DNA of 64,000 nucleotides from Capra hircus (taxonomy: Eukaryota > Chordata > Mammalia > Artiodactyla > Bovidae), in contig NC_030814.1 in NCBI RefSeq assembly GCF_001704415.2, positions 76,811,121 to 76,875,120 of the forward strand, read 5' to 3'. Position 1 is the stretch's first letter, and the number at the start of each line of letters is the position of its first letter. Below are positions 33,745 to 45,261 of the stretch, one piece after another. A program made the translations under genes and the position numbers. The notes below the pieces were generated by a model. The model was not told the DNA's origin. It saw only the letters and a list, made by a program, of their open reading frames with translations, and did no database searches.

Positions 33745-34515
33745 ACAAACAAACAAACATGCGCTTCAATGTTCATAGAAGCATTATTTACAACTGCAGA
33801 GTATAGAAGCAATCTGAGTGTCTATCAACAGATAAAGAAGATGTAGTATATACACACACAATGGAATATTACTTAGCCATGAAAAATAATGCAGTTTTAC
33901 CATTTGCAACAACATAGATGGACTTGAGGAGGCTGCCCTGGTAACTCAGCTGGTAAAAAATCCACATACACCTGCAATATGGGAGACCTGAGTTTGATTT
34001 GAGAGGATCCCCTGGAGGAGGGCATGGCAACCCATTCCAGTTTTCTTGCCTGGAAAATCCCAATGGACAAAAGAGCCTGGTGGGCTACAGTCCATGGGTT
34101 GTAGAGTCAGACATGACTGAAATGACTTAGCGTAGCACAGATGGACTTGGCATAATGCTAAAGTAAAAGAAGTCAGATAGACAAATACTGTATAATGTCA
34201 CTTATATGTGGAATCTAATGAATACAATAAACTAGTAAATATAAGAGAAAAGAAGCGGACTTACAGATATAAAGAACCAACGAGTGGTTATTAATGGAGG
34301 AAGGGAAGGGGTAGAGGGGCAATATAGGGGTAGGGGATTAAGAAATCCAAAACATTAGGTTTAAAATAAGCTGCAAGGATGTGTTGTACAACATAGAGAA
34401 TATAGCGAATATTTCATAATAACTATAAATAGAGTATAAACTTTGAATATTACAAATCACTATATTGTACACTTGCAACTTATGTAATATTGTACATCAA
34501 CTATACTTCAAGAAA
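33745..34515 (+). mobile_element. L1 3' end, split by Bov-tA
   Basis: CAATGTTCATAGAAGCATTA, CAATGGAATATTACTTAGCC and, after the SINE, GACAAATACTGTATAATGTC and TTGTACATCAACTATACTTC. This is the ORF2 end and 3' UTR of an L1, 5' truncated. The protein reading frame is lost. Confidence 0.9.
33927..34138 (+). mobile_element. Bov-tA SINE in L1
   Basis: Head (CCCTGGTAACTCAGCTGGTA) and body. Perfect 11-bp duplication of L1 sequence AGATGGACTTG at 33916-33926 and 34139-34149. Confidence 0.95.
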
Positions 34516-34634
34516 AATTCCTGTCACATGCCACATGTGAAAATTGTGAGATTTTGCATTTCTAACAAGTTCTGAGTAATGCCCATGCTGCTGCTCTGCT
34601 GGTCAAAGAATAATAAGGTAGAAATGACTAATAC
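34516..34634. other. Short unassigned gap
   Basis: Nothing recognised between the L1 end and MIR. Confidence 0.5.
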
Positions 34635-34770
34635 TCCATTAACTTCATTTTTCCAGATTAGGAACCTGAAGCAAAGATACATTACATCTATTACCATAGA
34701 CAAAGCTTATACATGGCACCACCAGGACTGGACCCAGGAAATAAGGCTCCAGAGTAGGGGCTCTTGACCA
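34635..34770 (-). mobile_element. MIR SINE remnant
   Basis: CATTTTTCCAGATTAGGAAC, TGGCACCACCAGGACTGGAC and GGCTCCAGAGTAGGGGCTCT follow antisense MIR order. Confidence 0.6.
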
Positions 34771-35256
34771 GCACTCCACACTGCCTCTTCAACATGGAGC
34801 TTTGCCTCCCACATACACTCAGCTTTTGCTCTTTCTGTTCCTAGATGCTATGGCACTAATCCTTATGAGTTTGGAAGGTAAACAAGAGCTGGCTTTTTGC
34901 TCTTTGCAAAATGTCCTAATGAAGTTGTCTGGGAATGCATTTGCTTCTCTTAGAAGGAATAGTGAGGCATAGGGGGAAGAGACAAAATTTTTATCATTGG
35001 TTTCCATATTGTCACACTTAGATTCTTCTTTCATCACATTCACATAAAGAAATTCAAATAGACCTTGTTTCCGTCTCATCTGTAAGAGTTACTAATTGTG
35101 ATTCACTTACTCTCGGGTCAGATATTTCTATGTAAGAAGATCTGAATTGCTTTTTTACATGGACGTTATAAAAACAACCAAAAATGGTAGCTAAAAATTA
35201 CTTCTGTACACACAATTAAATGAACTATAGTAAGATCACTAAACTTACACACACAC
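34771..35256. other. Unassigned intergenic sequence
   Basis: No repeat or gene recognised; the 86-codon minus-strand frame (34819-35079) lacks a known domain. Confidence 0.5.
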
Positions 35257-35265
35257 ACACATGTG

Positions 35266-35441
35266 CTAAGTTGTTCAGTCATGTCCAACTCTTTGTGACC
35301 CTGTAGACTCTGGCCTGCCAGGCTCCTCTGTCCGTGGGATTCTCCAGGCAAGAATACTGGAGTGGGTTGCCATACCTTCCTCCAGGGGATCTTTCCAACA
35401 CAGGGATTGAACCCAGGTCTCCCTCATTGCAAGTGGATTGT
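35266..35441 (-). mobile_element. Bov-tA SINE, head truncated
   Basis: Body plus part of the tRNA-like head (GGGATTGAACCCAGGTCTCC). ACACATGTG at 35257-35265 and 35442-35450 flanks it. A (CA)n run lies before it and a (GT)n/(TA)n run after it (35448-35490), probably extended from the target site. Confidence 0.9.
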
Positions 35442-35599
35442 ACACATGTGTGTGTGTGTGTATACATATATATATGTTTATATATATGTGATTGATATGT
35501 GAAAATAAATATACCAAATATTATTGGTATGTATATATAGCTACAGCATGGTGATTTTATTCTGCTAAATAGTTTGTCAAGCCTCACTAGGGAACTGGA

Positions 35600-35765
35600 G
35601 AAACCTTCCTAACTGGGAACATCATAAAAAAATACAGATTCCTGGTCTCAAGGCTACTGAACAAAATTGCTGGGCATGGAGCCCAGGAATCTCTAGATTT
35701 AAAATGCTGCCCAGGTGATTCTGGTGATCATCCAAGTTTGACCACCAATATTAAACTACTCTGGC
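35600..35765 (+). mobile_element. MER5A-like DNA transposon remnant
   Basis: TACAGATTCCTGGTCTCAAG, ACAAAATTGCTGGGCATGGA and GCCCAGGTGATTCTGGTGAT match the MER5A interior (AATTCTCGGGCCCCA, CCAGGTGATTCTGATGC) in sense orientation. Confidence 0.6.
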
Positions 35766-36984
35766 TTCTGGCAGAAAGAGAACAGCTACTTCAATATCTC
35801 TAAGCCCATTAATCAAAGAAATGTCTCTAGGGAAATTTCTTCTACCATATCATGTATCACTGTTGACCACAGCTGCCAAGGGCTCTGCCATATAACCACT
35901 TGATGCTCCTTGAGCCTTGGTACATCTGTGCATAACTGTGTGATCTAGACACTTCACACTTGGGAAGCTTATTTGCAGAAATACTGTCTGCTGGAAATCA
36001 GACACTGCTATAGAAGGAAAACCAATTGCTAAAACATGCTTGATCAAATCTCTGAGACATTGAGACAAGTGTTAAATAAGTTTTTGAAGATATGCCAAGC
36101 AGCAAATGAGAAAACAGTTGCTAGTTTCAGAAATATTTTGCAAGTGTGTGGTAATTCAAATTTAGCAGGGAAGGTAATTTTACTTATTGAACAAAAGTGA
36201 TTTATAAATAATCCTAGAAAATTAAGCAGCTGGGCTAGCACAGGGCTTGCATATTTCATGATTTTTAAATGATTGCAAAGTTGACTCAAAATAAATCTGA
36301 ACAATTTAAAGCAATTTTATTTATCAGTGTAACCTTACTCAATTGCTACAAGAACTTCATATTTGCTTTTATTTTGTGTATAAAGTAGATTATCTTTCTA
36401 TTGAAATATTTTTATATTTCCTATGTGAAAAGAATCACATATCTGATATCTATGTATCTGAGGTCTCTCACTCAACTTAGTAATGTATTTTACATTGAGT
36501 TCTGTAGGCCTTCAAATAAACAAATAGCAGATTATTTTGAATGTGAAAAAAACCAAAGTTCTAGAAAATAATTGTTAGGTTTTCCAGCATAGCAGGTGTG
36601 TGCATAGTAATACATTTTAACATCATTGACCCTTTGAATTTTAGAACTTGTTCAAAAGAAAAATGTAAAAAGATCTATGCTGAGCAATTGAGATAGTAGC
36701 ATTTGACAAGTGGGTTTGGAGTAGAGGAGCTGAGGTCACAGTTTAAGAAATGATTGCAAACATGCAATGAGAATCATGAGGATGATTTTGGGGGGTTCAA
36801 AAAAGCCATACATTAATTTTTAGTTTCTTGTCACCCAAAAAGAGGAAACAGATCATTTTAAACATTAATTATTGTTTTTTATTGCTAAAACATATTTGTA
36901 TCCTAATAAAGAGAGCTTTATGGCTAATGCTTTTAGCACTTCAAACTGTGCAAAACTTCAAAACTATTTAAAAGTATATTAAGT
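35766..36984. other. Unassigned AT-rich intergenic sequence
   Basis: About 1.2 kb without a recognised repeat. Minus-strand frames 35850-36068 and 36044-36304 have no known domain. Confidence 0.5.
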
Positions 36985-37355
36985 AGCCACAAAAAAGAAG
37001 GAAATAATGACATTTGCAGCAACATGGATGGACCTAGAGACTATCATACTAAGTGAAGTCAAACATATGAAATCATTTACATATGGGAGCTTAGAAAAAA
37101 AAATAATACTAGTGAAGTTGTTTACAGAACAGAAATAGAACCACAGAGATTGAAAATAAACTTATGGTTATCAAAGGGGAAAGGGCTGAGAGAAGGATAA
37201 ATTAGGAGTTTGGGATTAAAATATATACACTGCTGTGTATAAAATAGATAACCAACAAGAATATAAATATATATACTTAACTGAATCACTTTGCTGTACA
37301 CCTAAAATTAACACAACATTGTAAATCAACTATATTTCAATAAAAATTAAAAAGA
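36985..37355 (+). mobile_element. L1 3' UTR with A-rich tail
   Basis: TTTGCAGCAACATGGATGGA, ACAGAACAGAAATAGAACCA, CACTTTGCTGTACACCTAAA and AATCAACTATATTTCAATAA. Same L1 type as at 25555, 5' truncated. Confidence 0.9.
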
Positions 37356-37659
37356 AACTTTGTGAAAGTGACCTGTATAAAACTGCAGGTAAGATGAAAA
37401 GTTCCTTGCGAGCAGCCGTCATGAGTATTCGTCAGAATGTCCACTAGACCTCTGAGAGTTCAGTGTTTGTTGCACAATAATTATCTTCTAGATGAGTAAA
37501 CAATGTGAATAGAGTCTGCCTCTTTTTCCACTCTCTTGTTGAACCCTGAATAGTTTTGAAATAACGTTTTATATATATTAAATTTATTTTAGTATCTTGA
37601 CAATGATTTGAAGTTGATTCTTCTTGTTTAAATCTAAAACATGATGTGTGGAGAGGGAG

Positions 37660-37928
37660 GAGAAGGCAATGGCACCCCACTCCAGTACTCTTGCCTGGAA
37701 AATCCCATGGACGGAGGAGCCTGGAAGGCTGCAGTCCATGGGGTTGCTGAGGGTTGGACATGACTGAGCGACTTCACTTTCACTTTTCACTTTCATGCAC
37801 TGGAGAAGGAAATGGCAACCCACTCCAGTGTTCTTGCCTGGAGAATCCTAGGGACGGTGGAGCCTCTCGGGCTGCCGTCTATGGAGTCGCACAGAGTCAG
37901 ACACAACTGAAGTGACTTAGTAGTAGTA
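37660..37928 (+). mobile_element. BOV-A2 SINE, full dimer
   Basis: Two monomers and linker, tail changed from CAG to TAG units. Perfect 12-bp duplication GTGGAGAGGGAG at 37648-37659 and 37929-37940. Confidence 0.97.
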
Positions 37929-37940
37929 GTGGAGAGGGAG

Positions 37941-38309
37941 AATAAATTGGCTTCAGTGTCGAAGTCTGAACTTTGACATGTTAAGAACATGAGTAGAGAA
38001 AAAAAAAACTAATAGATTTTTAATTGATAAAGGATATCTAAGGTATCAATAGTAGCTACTATCTGAAAGTCAGGCATGTTTGAAAATGTAAGTTGCCAAT
38101 AATTCTTTGGTTCAGTTAAGCTTGTGCTTCTAGTTATTTATGACTCTATTCACTTTTACAGAAATAATTCATTTATTTCAGATAAGAAATGTGAAATTTT
38201 AAACAGTGTATTTGTAGGTCCACTTTCTCATGATTTTTCTTGGTTCCATTGCTTACTCCTGTAGTGCATACTAGAAGACTTAGCTCTCCCTCTCTCTCTT
38301 TTGATAACT
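37941..38309. other. Unassigned AT-rich sequence
   Basis: No repeat or gene recognised. Confidence 0.5.
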
Positions 38310-38425
38310 TTCCTAAAATTTAAACTTATTTTAATTGGGAGATAATTGCTTTACAATATCATGTTGGTTTCTGCCATACATCAACATGTCAGCCATAGAT
38401 ATACATATGTCCCCTCCCAAACCAA
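38310..38425 (-). mobile_element. L1 3'-end fragment
   Basis: TTATTTTAATTGGGAGATAA, TTACAATATCATGTTGGTTT and ATACATATGTCCCCTCCC. About 115 bp. Confidence 0.82.
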
Positions 38426-39020
38426 TAGTCAAAGTTCTTTGATTTTTTACTGTCTTTGAAGATCACATGGTTAAATCTGTCTCTTCCATTTTATTTGTAA
38501 TTGCTACAATGAAATGGTTTCTAAAGCCTGATGGAAAATAGTTTAGACAAGCATGTGTTTTAATTAAAACATTCACATTGTAAAGAATATCAATAATGTT
38601 TAGCTGTTCAGAAACATTGTACTGGAAGAATCAATGTGTTTATGTACGTAATTAGTCTGGCTTAGTAAGCATTTAGCTTTTCTGATGAATTGTTTTTCAG
38701 CTGTTTTCATGATAGAAGTTAAGCTGATGGAGTATTTTGTCAAAAGGAAAAAACAAAACAAAGGATATTTCTTTAGCCTTCAGTCGAAAGTTTAGTCTTA
38801 GTGCAATGTATTTAGAAATAACTTTTCCTTTTTTGCATAAAAGCATTTTAATTTGTATATTATGTGTATTATTATATTCACATATAATATATGTGTATTA
38901 TTTGGGAGAATGGTAACTGGTAGAAAGCTTTGGTTTGCAAACTTGTTGAAAATTTACAAAATCCTATGGTAGTCATTCATATTTTAAAAGTAAAATGACA
39001 TTTTTCAACCCAAGGTATAT
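38426..39020. other. Unassigned AT-rich sequence
   Basis: Contains a TATTATATTCACATATAATA-like palindromic AT tract near 38870. No gene seen. Confidence 0.5.
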
Positions 39021-39678
39021 CTCAGTTCAGTTCAGTCAGTTCAGTCGCTCAGTCGTGTCCGACTCTTTGCAACCCCATGAATCGCAGCACGCCAGGCCTC
39101 CCTGTCCATTACCAACTCCCTGAGTTCACTCAGACTCGTGTCCATCGCATCAGTGATGCCATCCAGCCATCTCATCCTCTGTCATCCCCTTCTCCTCCTG
39201 CCCCTAGTCCCTCCCAGCATCAGAGTCTTTTCCAATGAGTCAACTCTTTGTAGGAGGTGGCCAAAGTACTGGAGTTTCAGCTTTAGCATCATTTCTTCCA
39301 AAGAAATCCCAGGGTTGATCTTCTTCAGAATGGACTGGTTGGATCTCCTTGCAGTCCAAGGGACTCTCAAGAGTCTTCTCCAACATCACAGTTCAAATGC
39401 ATCAATTCTTCGGTGCTTGGCCTTCATCACAGTCCAACTCTCACATCCATACATGACCACAGGAAAAACCATAGCCTTGACTAGATGGACCTTAGTTGGC
39501 AAAGTAATGTCTCTGCTTTTGAATATAATATCTAGGTTGGTCATAACATTTCTTCCAAGGAGTAAGCGTCTTTTAATTTCATGGCTGCAGTCACCATCTG
39601 CAGTGATATTGGAGCCCCCAAAAATAAAGTCTGACACTGTTTCCACATCTATTTCCCATGAAGTGACCGGATGCCATG
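39021..39678 (-). mobile_element. BovB LINE 3' end, about 660 bp
   Basis: Tail TCAGTTCAGTTCAGTCAGTT, then a near-consensus 3' region up to CTATTTCCCATGAAGTGACC. It includes the end of the BovB ORF; its minus-strand frames (39182-39370 and 39386-39646) keep blocks such as LKLQYFGHLLQRVDSLEKTL. The long plus-strand frame at 39138-39695 is antisense to the element and is not a gene. Confidence 0.95.
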
Positions 39679-39805
39679 AATCTAAAAGTGGCTAAATAAA
39701 GCATCTTCTGTTTTATATTTGTTACCGAAAAATTTATCAATGTAGCAACTTGGGACATAGTATCTTTCAAATCCTAGAAGTAACACATTAAATAAAATAT
39801 ATTCA

Positions 39806-40970
39806 GCTCAGTTCAGTTCAGTAGGTCAGTTGTGTCCAACTCTTTGCAACCCCATAGACTGCAGCACATCAGGCTTCCCTGTCCATCACCAACTCCCGGA
39901 GTCCACCCAAACTCATGTCCATTGAGTTGGTGATGCCATCCAACCATCTCATCCTCTGTCATCCCCTTCTCCTCCTGCCTTCAATCTTTCCCAGCATCAA
40001 GGTCTTTTCAAATGAGTCAGCTCTTTGCATCAGTTAGCCAATGTATTGGAGTTTCAGCTTCAACGTTAGTCCTTCCGATGAACACTCAGGACTGATCTCC
40101 TTTAGGATGGACTGGTTGGATCTCCTTGCAGTCCAAGGGACTCAAGAGTCTTCTCCAACACCACAGTTCAAAAACATCAATTCATCAGAGCTCAGCTTTC
40201 TTTATAGTCCAACTCTCACATCCATTCATGACCACTGGAAAAACCATAGCCTTGACTAGAGGGACCTTTGTTGTCAGTGTCTCTCCTTTTTAATATGTTG
40301 TCTAGGTTGGTCATAACTTTTCTTCCAAGGAGTAAGCTTCTATTAATTTCATGGCTGCAGTCACCATCTGCAGTGATTTTGGACCCCCCAAAAATAAAGT
40401 CTGTCACTGTTTCCACTGTTTCCCCATCTATTTGCCATGAAGTGATGGGACCAGACGCCATTATCTTCGTTTTCTGGATGTTGAGCTTTAAACCAATTTT
40501 TTCACTCCTCTTTCATTTTCATCAAGAGACTCTTTAGTTCTTCTTTAGCTTTCTGCCATAAGGGTGATGTCATCTGCCTATCTGAGGTTATTGATATTTC
40601 TCCCAGCAATCTTGATTCCAGCTTGTGCTTCATCCAGCTCAGTGTTTCTCTTGATGTACTCTGCATATAAGTTAAATAAGCATGGTGACAATATATAACC
40701 TTGACATACTCCTTTTCTTATTTGGAACCAGTCTGTTGTTCCATGTCCAGTTCTAACTGTTGCTTCCTGACCTTCATACAGGTTTCTCAAGAGGCAGGTC
40801 AGGTGGTCTGGTATTCCCATCTCTTTCAGAATTTTCCTCAGTTTATTGTGATTCACACAGTCAAAGGCTTTGACATAGTCAATAAAGCACAAATAGATGT
40901 TTTTTCTGGAACTCTCTTGCTTTTTTGATGATCCAGCAAATGTTGGCAATGTGATCTCTTATTGGCAATT
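39806..40970 (-). mobile_element. BovB LINE 3' half, about 1.16 kb
   Basis: The longest BovB copy of the window. It runs from the CAGTTCAGTTCAGTAGGTC tail through the ORF C-terminus into the reverse transcriptase region, ending near GGCAATGTGATCTCTT. Its 5' part (endonuclease) is missing. It lies only 127 bp from the BovB at 39021, same orientation, but is truncated at another point, so the pair arose by two insertions. Confidence 0.95.
40578..40949 (-). pseudogene. BovB reverse transcriptase fragment
   Basis: A 123-codon open frame with RT motif A (LCFIDYVKAFDCVNHNKL) and motif B (RKGVCQGYILSPCLFNLYAEYI region, glycine of QG kept). The frame stops soon after the tract NINNLR, where the catalytic YADD would follow, so it cannot make active enzyme. 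Frames at 40216-40461 are a later part of the same ORF in another frame, which shows indels between them. Confidence 0.88.
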
Positions 40971-41970
40971 TAAGATATATTAAAGTCATAAAATATATAT
41001 TATGATTATATTATGTTAAGTATGTTATACTGTGTCAAGTATATTAGTCCCTCTCACTGAGAGAATTCATATATAAAATTAATAGTTGTTACAAATATTT
41101 TCAGGGCTTATTTTTATGCTCTCAGGAAAATAAATATAAAAGAAAAAGTAGAGTTCTATTTTTTAAAATAATAGGAACACACACTTCAACAATGGATGTT
41201 TTTGTGCTTATTTTTTAACTATTTTGATTTTTTATCATTACTCTATGACCTAAAATTAAGCCTAAGGAAGTAGAAGAGCTGAGGGTTTCCTACCAAGAAT
41301 TCATTGCCTTCCTTTGAAGTTAACATTCCAGAGTAGCTAGGAGGGCTTTGGTAGGTTTCATTTGTCATGATATTAAGAAGAAACTTTTTAATTAAAAAAA
41401 AATGAATAGCAGGTATTACTTTAAAGAAATATGTGAACATTCATATTAGTGTTATCAACTCAGAAATGTATGTTAAAGTTTTTTGTATTGTGACTGCTGC
41501 CATGGCATGTTTTAATCTTTGATCACAGAAAGGCATTTTGTTACACCTTCAATACTGACTATGGTTTGTCACCATGAATCGTATGCTCAATAAAGTTAAT
41601 GGTGGTATCTGATTATTTCTATGAATCAAGTTTGGTTAAAGAAACTTGTTTGTTTTAGGAAACTGTATTTGAACATATACGGAACACTTAGCAAAGAAAA
41701 AAGGATTGATTGTGCAATAGTGTAGACATATGATCCAGATTATTAGATAAACTCATAAGCAGAGGTTTCAAAGGCCTTATTCCTGTTTGATTAGAGAACC
41801 GCATGTATCATATTTGATTGCTGGTTTATATATTACAACTGTATGGGTTGACAACAGACTGATAGGATCTGGACACAGTCATGATGATAGATTTTAAAAG
41901 AAATTTTATGTTACAATAGAAAACAGAATGGAGCCTAGTTTTATCATCTGTGTTTATCTTGCTAGCTACT
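40971..41970. other. Unassigned AT-rich sequence
   Basis: About 1 kb with no repeat or gene that I recognise. Confidence 0.5.
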
Positions 41971-41980
41971 CATACCCACA

Positions 41981-42198
41981 CAGGGGCTTCCCAGGTGATA
42001 CTAGTTGCAAACAATCTGCCTGCCAATGCAGGAGACACCAGGGGTGCAGGTTTAATCCCTGAGTTGGGAAGATCCCCTAGGAAAGGGAATGGCTACCCAC
42101 TTCAGTATTCTTACCTGGATAATTCCATAAACAGAGGAGCCTGGTAAACTAGAGTTCCTGGGGCCACAGAGAGTTGGACACGACTGAGTAAGTATGCA
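41981..42198 (+). mobile_element. Bov-tA SINE, full length
   Basis: Head (GGGGCTTCCCAGGTGATACT) and body to GGACACGACTGAGTAAGTAT. CATACCCACA (41971-41980) and CATACCCATA (42199-42208) flank it. Confidence 0.92.
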
Positions 42199-42208
42199 CA
42201 TACCCATA

Positions 42209-42619
42209 TAGGCATATAAATGCTGCTCATAACAGTATTTTTGCCTTTGTCCTTTGTTTCTTCAAATCTCCATATTGCTCATTTGGTATTGATTTTTTTT
42301 TTTAAGGAAGGAATTGAGAATTTAAGCAGAAAAGAATAAGCAAGGTGGCAAAAGGCCAAATGCTGAATGTTGCATGAAGCTGGTGAAAGTAAAAAAATGT
42401 TAATAAGTAAAAGATGGCAATACGACTGCTTTTACTGCCTTTTCCAGAGAAACCAGAGTGTAGGTGAAGAGTACAGGAAGAGAGCTTTAAAACTATTCAA
42501 TAGAAAGTAAATTGGGAGACACATAGACAATTGTAAGTGATCTCCTGGGGATATGAGGAAATTAAAGCAATTAAAAAATCTGATGGTGCAGAATACAAAC
42601 CAAATAAGATCTCTCTTTC
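42209..42619. other. Unassigned intergenic sequence
   Basis: Purine-rich stretch without a recognised repeat. Confidence 0.5.
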
Positions 42620-42947
42620 TCTTTTTTTTAAAACCATTTTAAATTTAAGTATATTTAAATCTCAATGTAGTGTTAGTTAGTTTCAGTTTTACAGCAAATT
42701 GTCTCAGTTACTCATATATTTTTTCAGCTTTTTTCCATCATAGGTTGTTATAAGATATTGAAAATAGTTCCCTGACTATATAGTAGGTTCTTGTTTATCT
42801 ATTTGTCTTTATCTTACTTCACTTAATGAGATCATCTTTGGGTCCATTCATGTTGCTGTGAATGGCATTATTTCATCCTTTTATGACTGAATAATATTCC
42901 ATTGTGTATATATACCACATTTCCTTTATTCATTCATCCATCAGTGG

Positions 42948-43110
42948 CCATTAAGGTGGCATCGGTAAAGCATCTGCCTGCAATGCAAGAGACCTGGGTT
43001 CAGTTCCTGGGTCAGGAAGTTCCCATGGAGAAGGAAATGGCAACCCATTCCAGTATTCTTGCTTGGAGAATCCCATGGACAGAGGAGCCTGGCAGGCTAC
43101 AGTTCATGGC
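42948..43110 (+). mobile_element. Bov-tA SINE, partial
   Basis: Diverged head (AAGGTGGCATCGGTAAAGCA) and body up to CAGGCTACAGTTCATGG; the tail is missing. It interrupts the L1 between TCATCCATCAGTGG and GGCTATTGTCCATAGTG. Confidence 0.88.
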
Positions 43111-43182
43111 TATTGTCCATAGTGTTGCAATAAATAGGATGCATGTATCTTTTTGCATTACGATTTTCTCTGGATATATGCT

Positions 43183-43395
43183 AGGACTTCCCTGGTGGCT
43201 TAGATGGTAAAACGTCTGCCTGCAATGCAGGAGACCTGAGTTCAATCCCTTGGTGGGGAAGATCCCCAGGAGAAGGAAATGCAACCCACTCTAGTATTCT
43301 TGCCTGGAAAATTCCATGGGCAGAGGAGCCTGCTGGGTTACAGTCATGGGGTAGCAAAGAGTCAGACACAACTGAGCAACTTCATTTTCTTTCTT
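43183..43395 (+). mobile_element. Bov-tA SINE with 14-bp target duplication
   Basis: Complete head (GACTTCCCTGGTGGCTTAGA) and body to GACACAACTGAGCAACTTCA. TCTGGATATATGCT of the host L1 is repeated perfectly at 43169-43182 and 43396-43409. Confidence 0.97.
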
Positions 43396-43544
43396 TCTGG
43401 ATATATGCTCAGGAGTGGGTTTGCAAGATTATATAACTCTGTTTTTAATCTCTCAAGGACCTTAGATACTGCTTTTCATAGTGGCTGAACCAATTTACAT
43501 TACTACCAACAGTGTAGCAAGGTTCCTTTTTCCCCTACACCCTC

Positions 43545-43823
43545 TCAGTTCAGTTAAGTTCAGTCGCTCAGTTGTGTCCAACTCTTTGCGACCCCATGAA
43601 TAGCAGCATGCCAGGCCTCCCTGTCCCTCACCGACTCCCAGAGTTCACCCAGACTCATGTGCATTGAGTCGGTGATGCCATCCAGCCATCTCATCCTCCG
43701 TCGTCCCCTTCTCTTTCTGCCCCCAGTCCCTCCCAACATCAGGGTCTTTTCCAATGAGTCAACTCTTCACATGAGGTGGCCAAAGTATTGTAGTTTCAGC
43801 CTCAACATCAGTCCTTCCAATGA
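43545..43823 (-). mobile_element. BovB LINE 3' end inside L1
   Basis: Tail CAGTTCAGTTAAGTTCAGTC to CATCAGTCCTTCCAATGA. ACACCCTC at 43537-43544 and 43824-43831 is the duplication. Confidence 0.92.
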
Positions 43824-43895
43824 ACACCCTCCCTCAAGTATTTATTAATTATAGATTTTATGATGATGGCCATTCTGACTGGTGTGAGGGACATC

Positions 43896-44283
43896 ATTTT
43901 ACATGAGTCCTCAATATATATTATGCACACACACACACACAGAGTCCCCTAGTCAAATTTGCCCTTTTTTTGACCATCCATTCAATTTTTTGGTCAGTGT
44001 CCATTTGTTTCATAAGTCCTACATCCTGAATGTTTTCTTTTTTCTGAGTCTTCGTCTATCTAAATTCTCAAGGTCTAGCTCAAATTCTACAACTTCCTGA
44101 TGTCATCTTTAATTGCTCAGACACACAATTTATTCATACATAGTATGTACACACATGTATATAGTTTGTACATAATTTGTGTATGTACATATATATACAC
44201 ATTGCTCCATTTAATTTTTACCATCCTCTCTTCTCATAATAGTAATCTTTCTTTTGAAAAAAAATTTGTTTTAATATTTTTTA
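43896..44283. other. Unassigned sequence with (CA)n and TATG tracts
   Basis: A short (AC)n run at 43925-43943 and a TACATA-rich tract near 44145-44205. CAAGGTCTAGCTCAAATTCT near 44069 may be an L2 scrap. Confidence 0.5.
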
Positions 44284-44855
44284 ATTTACATTTTTTTTTT
44301 ACTTTACAATACTGTATTGGTTTTGCCATACATTGACATGAATCCACCACAGGTGTACATGAGTTCCCAACCCTGAACCCACCTCCCACCACCCTCCCCA
44401 TACTATCTCTCTGGGTCATCCCAGTGCACCAGCCCCTAGCATCCTGTATCCTGTATCAAACCTAGACTAGTGATTCGTTTCTTACATGATAGTATACATG
44501 TTTCAATGCCATTCTTCCAAATCATCCCACCCTCTCCCTCTCCCACAGAGTCCAAAAGTCTGTTCTTTACATCTGTGTCTCTTTTGCTGTCTCATATATA
44601 GGGTTATCATTACCATCTTTCTAAATTCCATATATATGTGTTAGTATACTGTATGGGTGTTTTTCTTTCTGGCTTACATCACTCTGTATGATCGGCTCCA
44701 GTTTCATCCACCTCATTAGAACTGATTCAAATGTATTCTTTTTAATGGCTGAATAATACTCCATTGTGTATATGTACCACAGCTTTCTTATCCATTCATC
44801 TGCTGATGGACATCTGGGTTGTTTCCATGTCCTGGCTATTATAAACAGTCCCACT
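44284..44855 (-). mobile_element. Young L1 3' end
   Basis: T-run, then ACAATACTGTATTGGTTTTG, AGTCCAAAAGTCTGTTCTTT, TCTGGCTTACATCACTCTGT and GTTTCCATGTCCTGGCTATT. Near-consensus bovine L1 3' UTR plus the ORF2 end, 5' truncated. Confidence 0.95.
44621..44850 (-). pseudogene. L1 ORF2 C-terminal remnant
   Basis: Open frame with the conserved L1 ORF2 C-terminal block (PSADEWIRKLWYIYTMEYYS followed by AIKKN) and the final ILTHIYGI. Only about 75 of some 1275 residues remain, with no endonuclease or reverse transcriptase, so it has no function. The upstream codons to 44893 come from flanking DNA. Confidence 0.92.
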
Positions 44856-45261
44856 ATCCTGAGTAGTAGAAGAATAGTACATGTGACATACATTTAAGCC
44901 AAGCAACACCCTCGAGGCTTCCCCTTCCCTCCTCAGCCCAGCCATATGTTGATTCATAGACATTAATACAACTTAATTGAGACCTGTGAGACTAACCCAA
45001 ATGCTAGTAGAATTTAATCATATATATATGTATATATACACAGATACATATTAATTCATACATACATATATACATACATACATACACTGGATCTGTTGGG
45101 AAGTACCACAGGTAAGCATTCTGTCTACAAGTGAAACCTACACAAAAAGAAACAGAGCTTTAATAGAGACCAGATTCATCAACTACATTTGAGACTGAAG
45201 TTGCTGGCACCATGTAACCTTTTTCAGTGAAATGAGTCCACATTTTTTTCTTTTTTTAAGT
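44856..45261. other. Unassigned sequence with TATA/CATA tract
   Basis: Tract of ATATATGTATATATACACA and CATACATACATA type at 45020-45088. No gene seen. Confidence 0.6.

Larger units (their letters stand above)
42620..43895 (-). mobile_element. Old L1 3' part, split by three insertions
   Basis: T-run at 42625-42632, then GTTTCAGTTTTACAGCAAAT, ATGACTGAATAATATTCCAT, after the SINEs GGCTGAACCAATTTACATTA and after the BovB GATGATGGCCATTCTGACTG. All in the order of an L1 3' end read backwards. Broken by Bov-tA at 42948 and 43183 and BovB at 43545. Confidence 0.9.

Noticed and set aside
39138..39695. 185-codon plus-strand open frame, the longest in the window
   Set aside because: It is antisense to the BovB 3' end. 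The same frame type recurs at 45383, 49969 and 60326 wherever BovB lies, so it is a property of the repeat.
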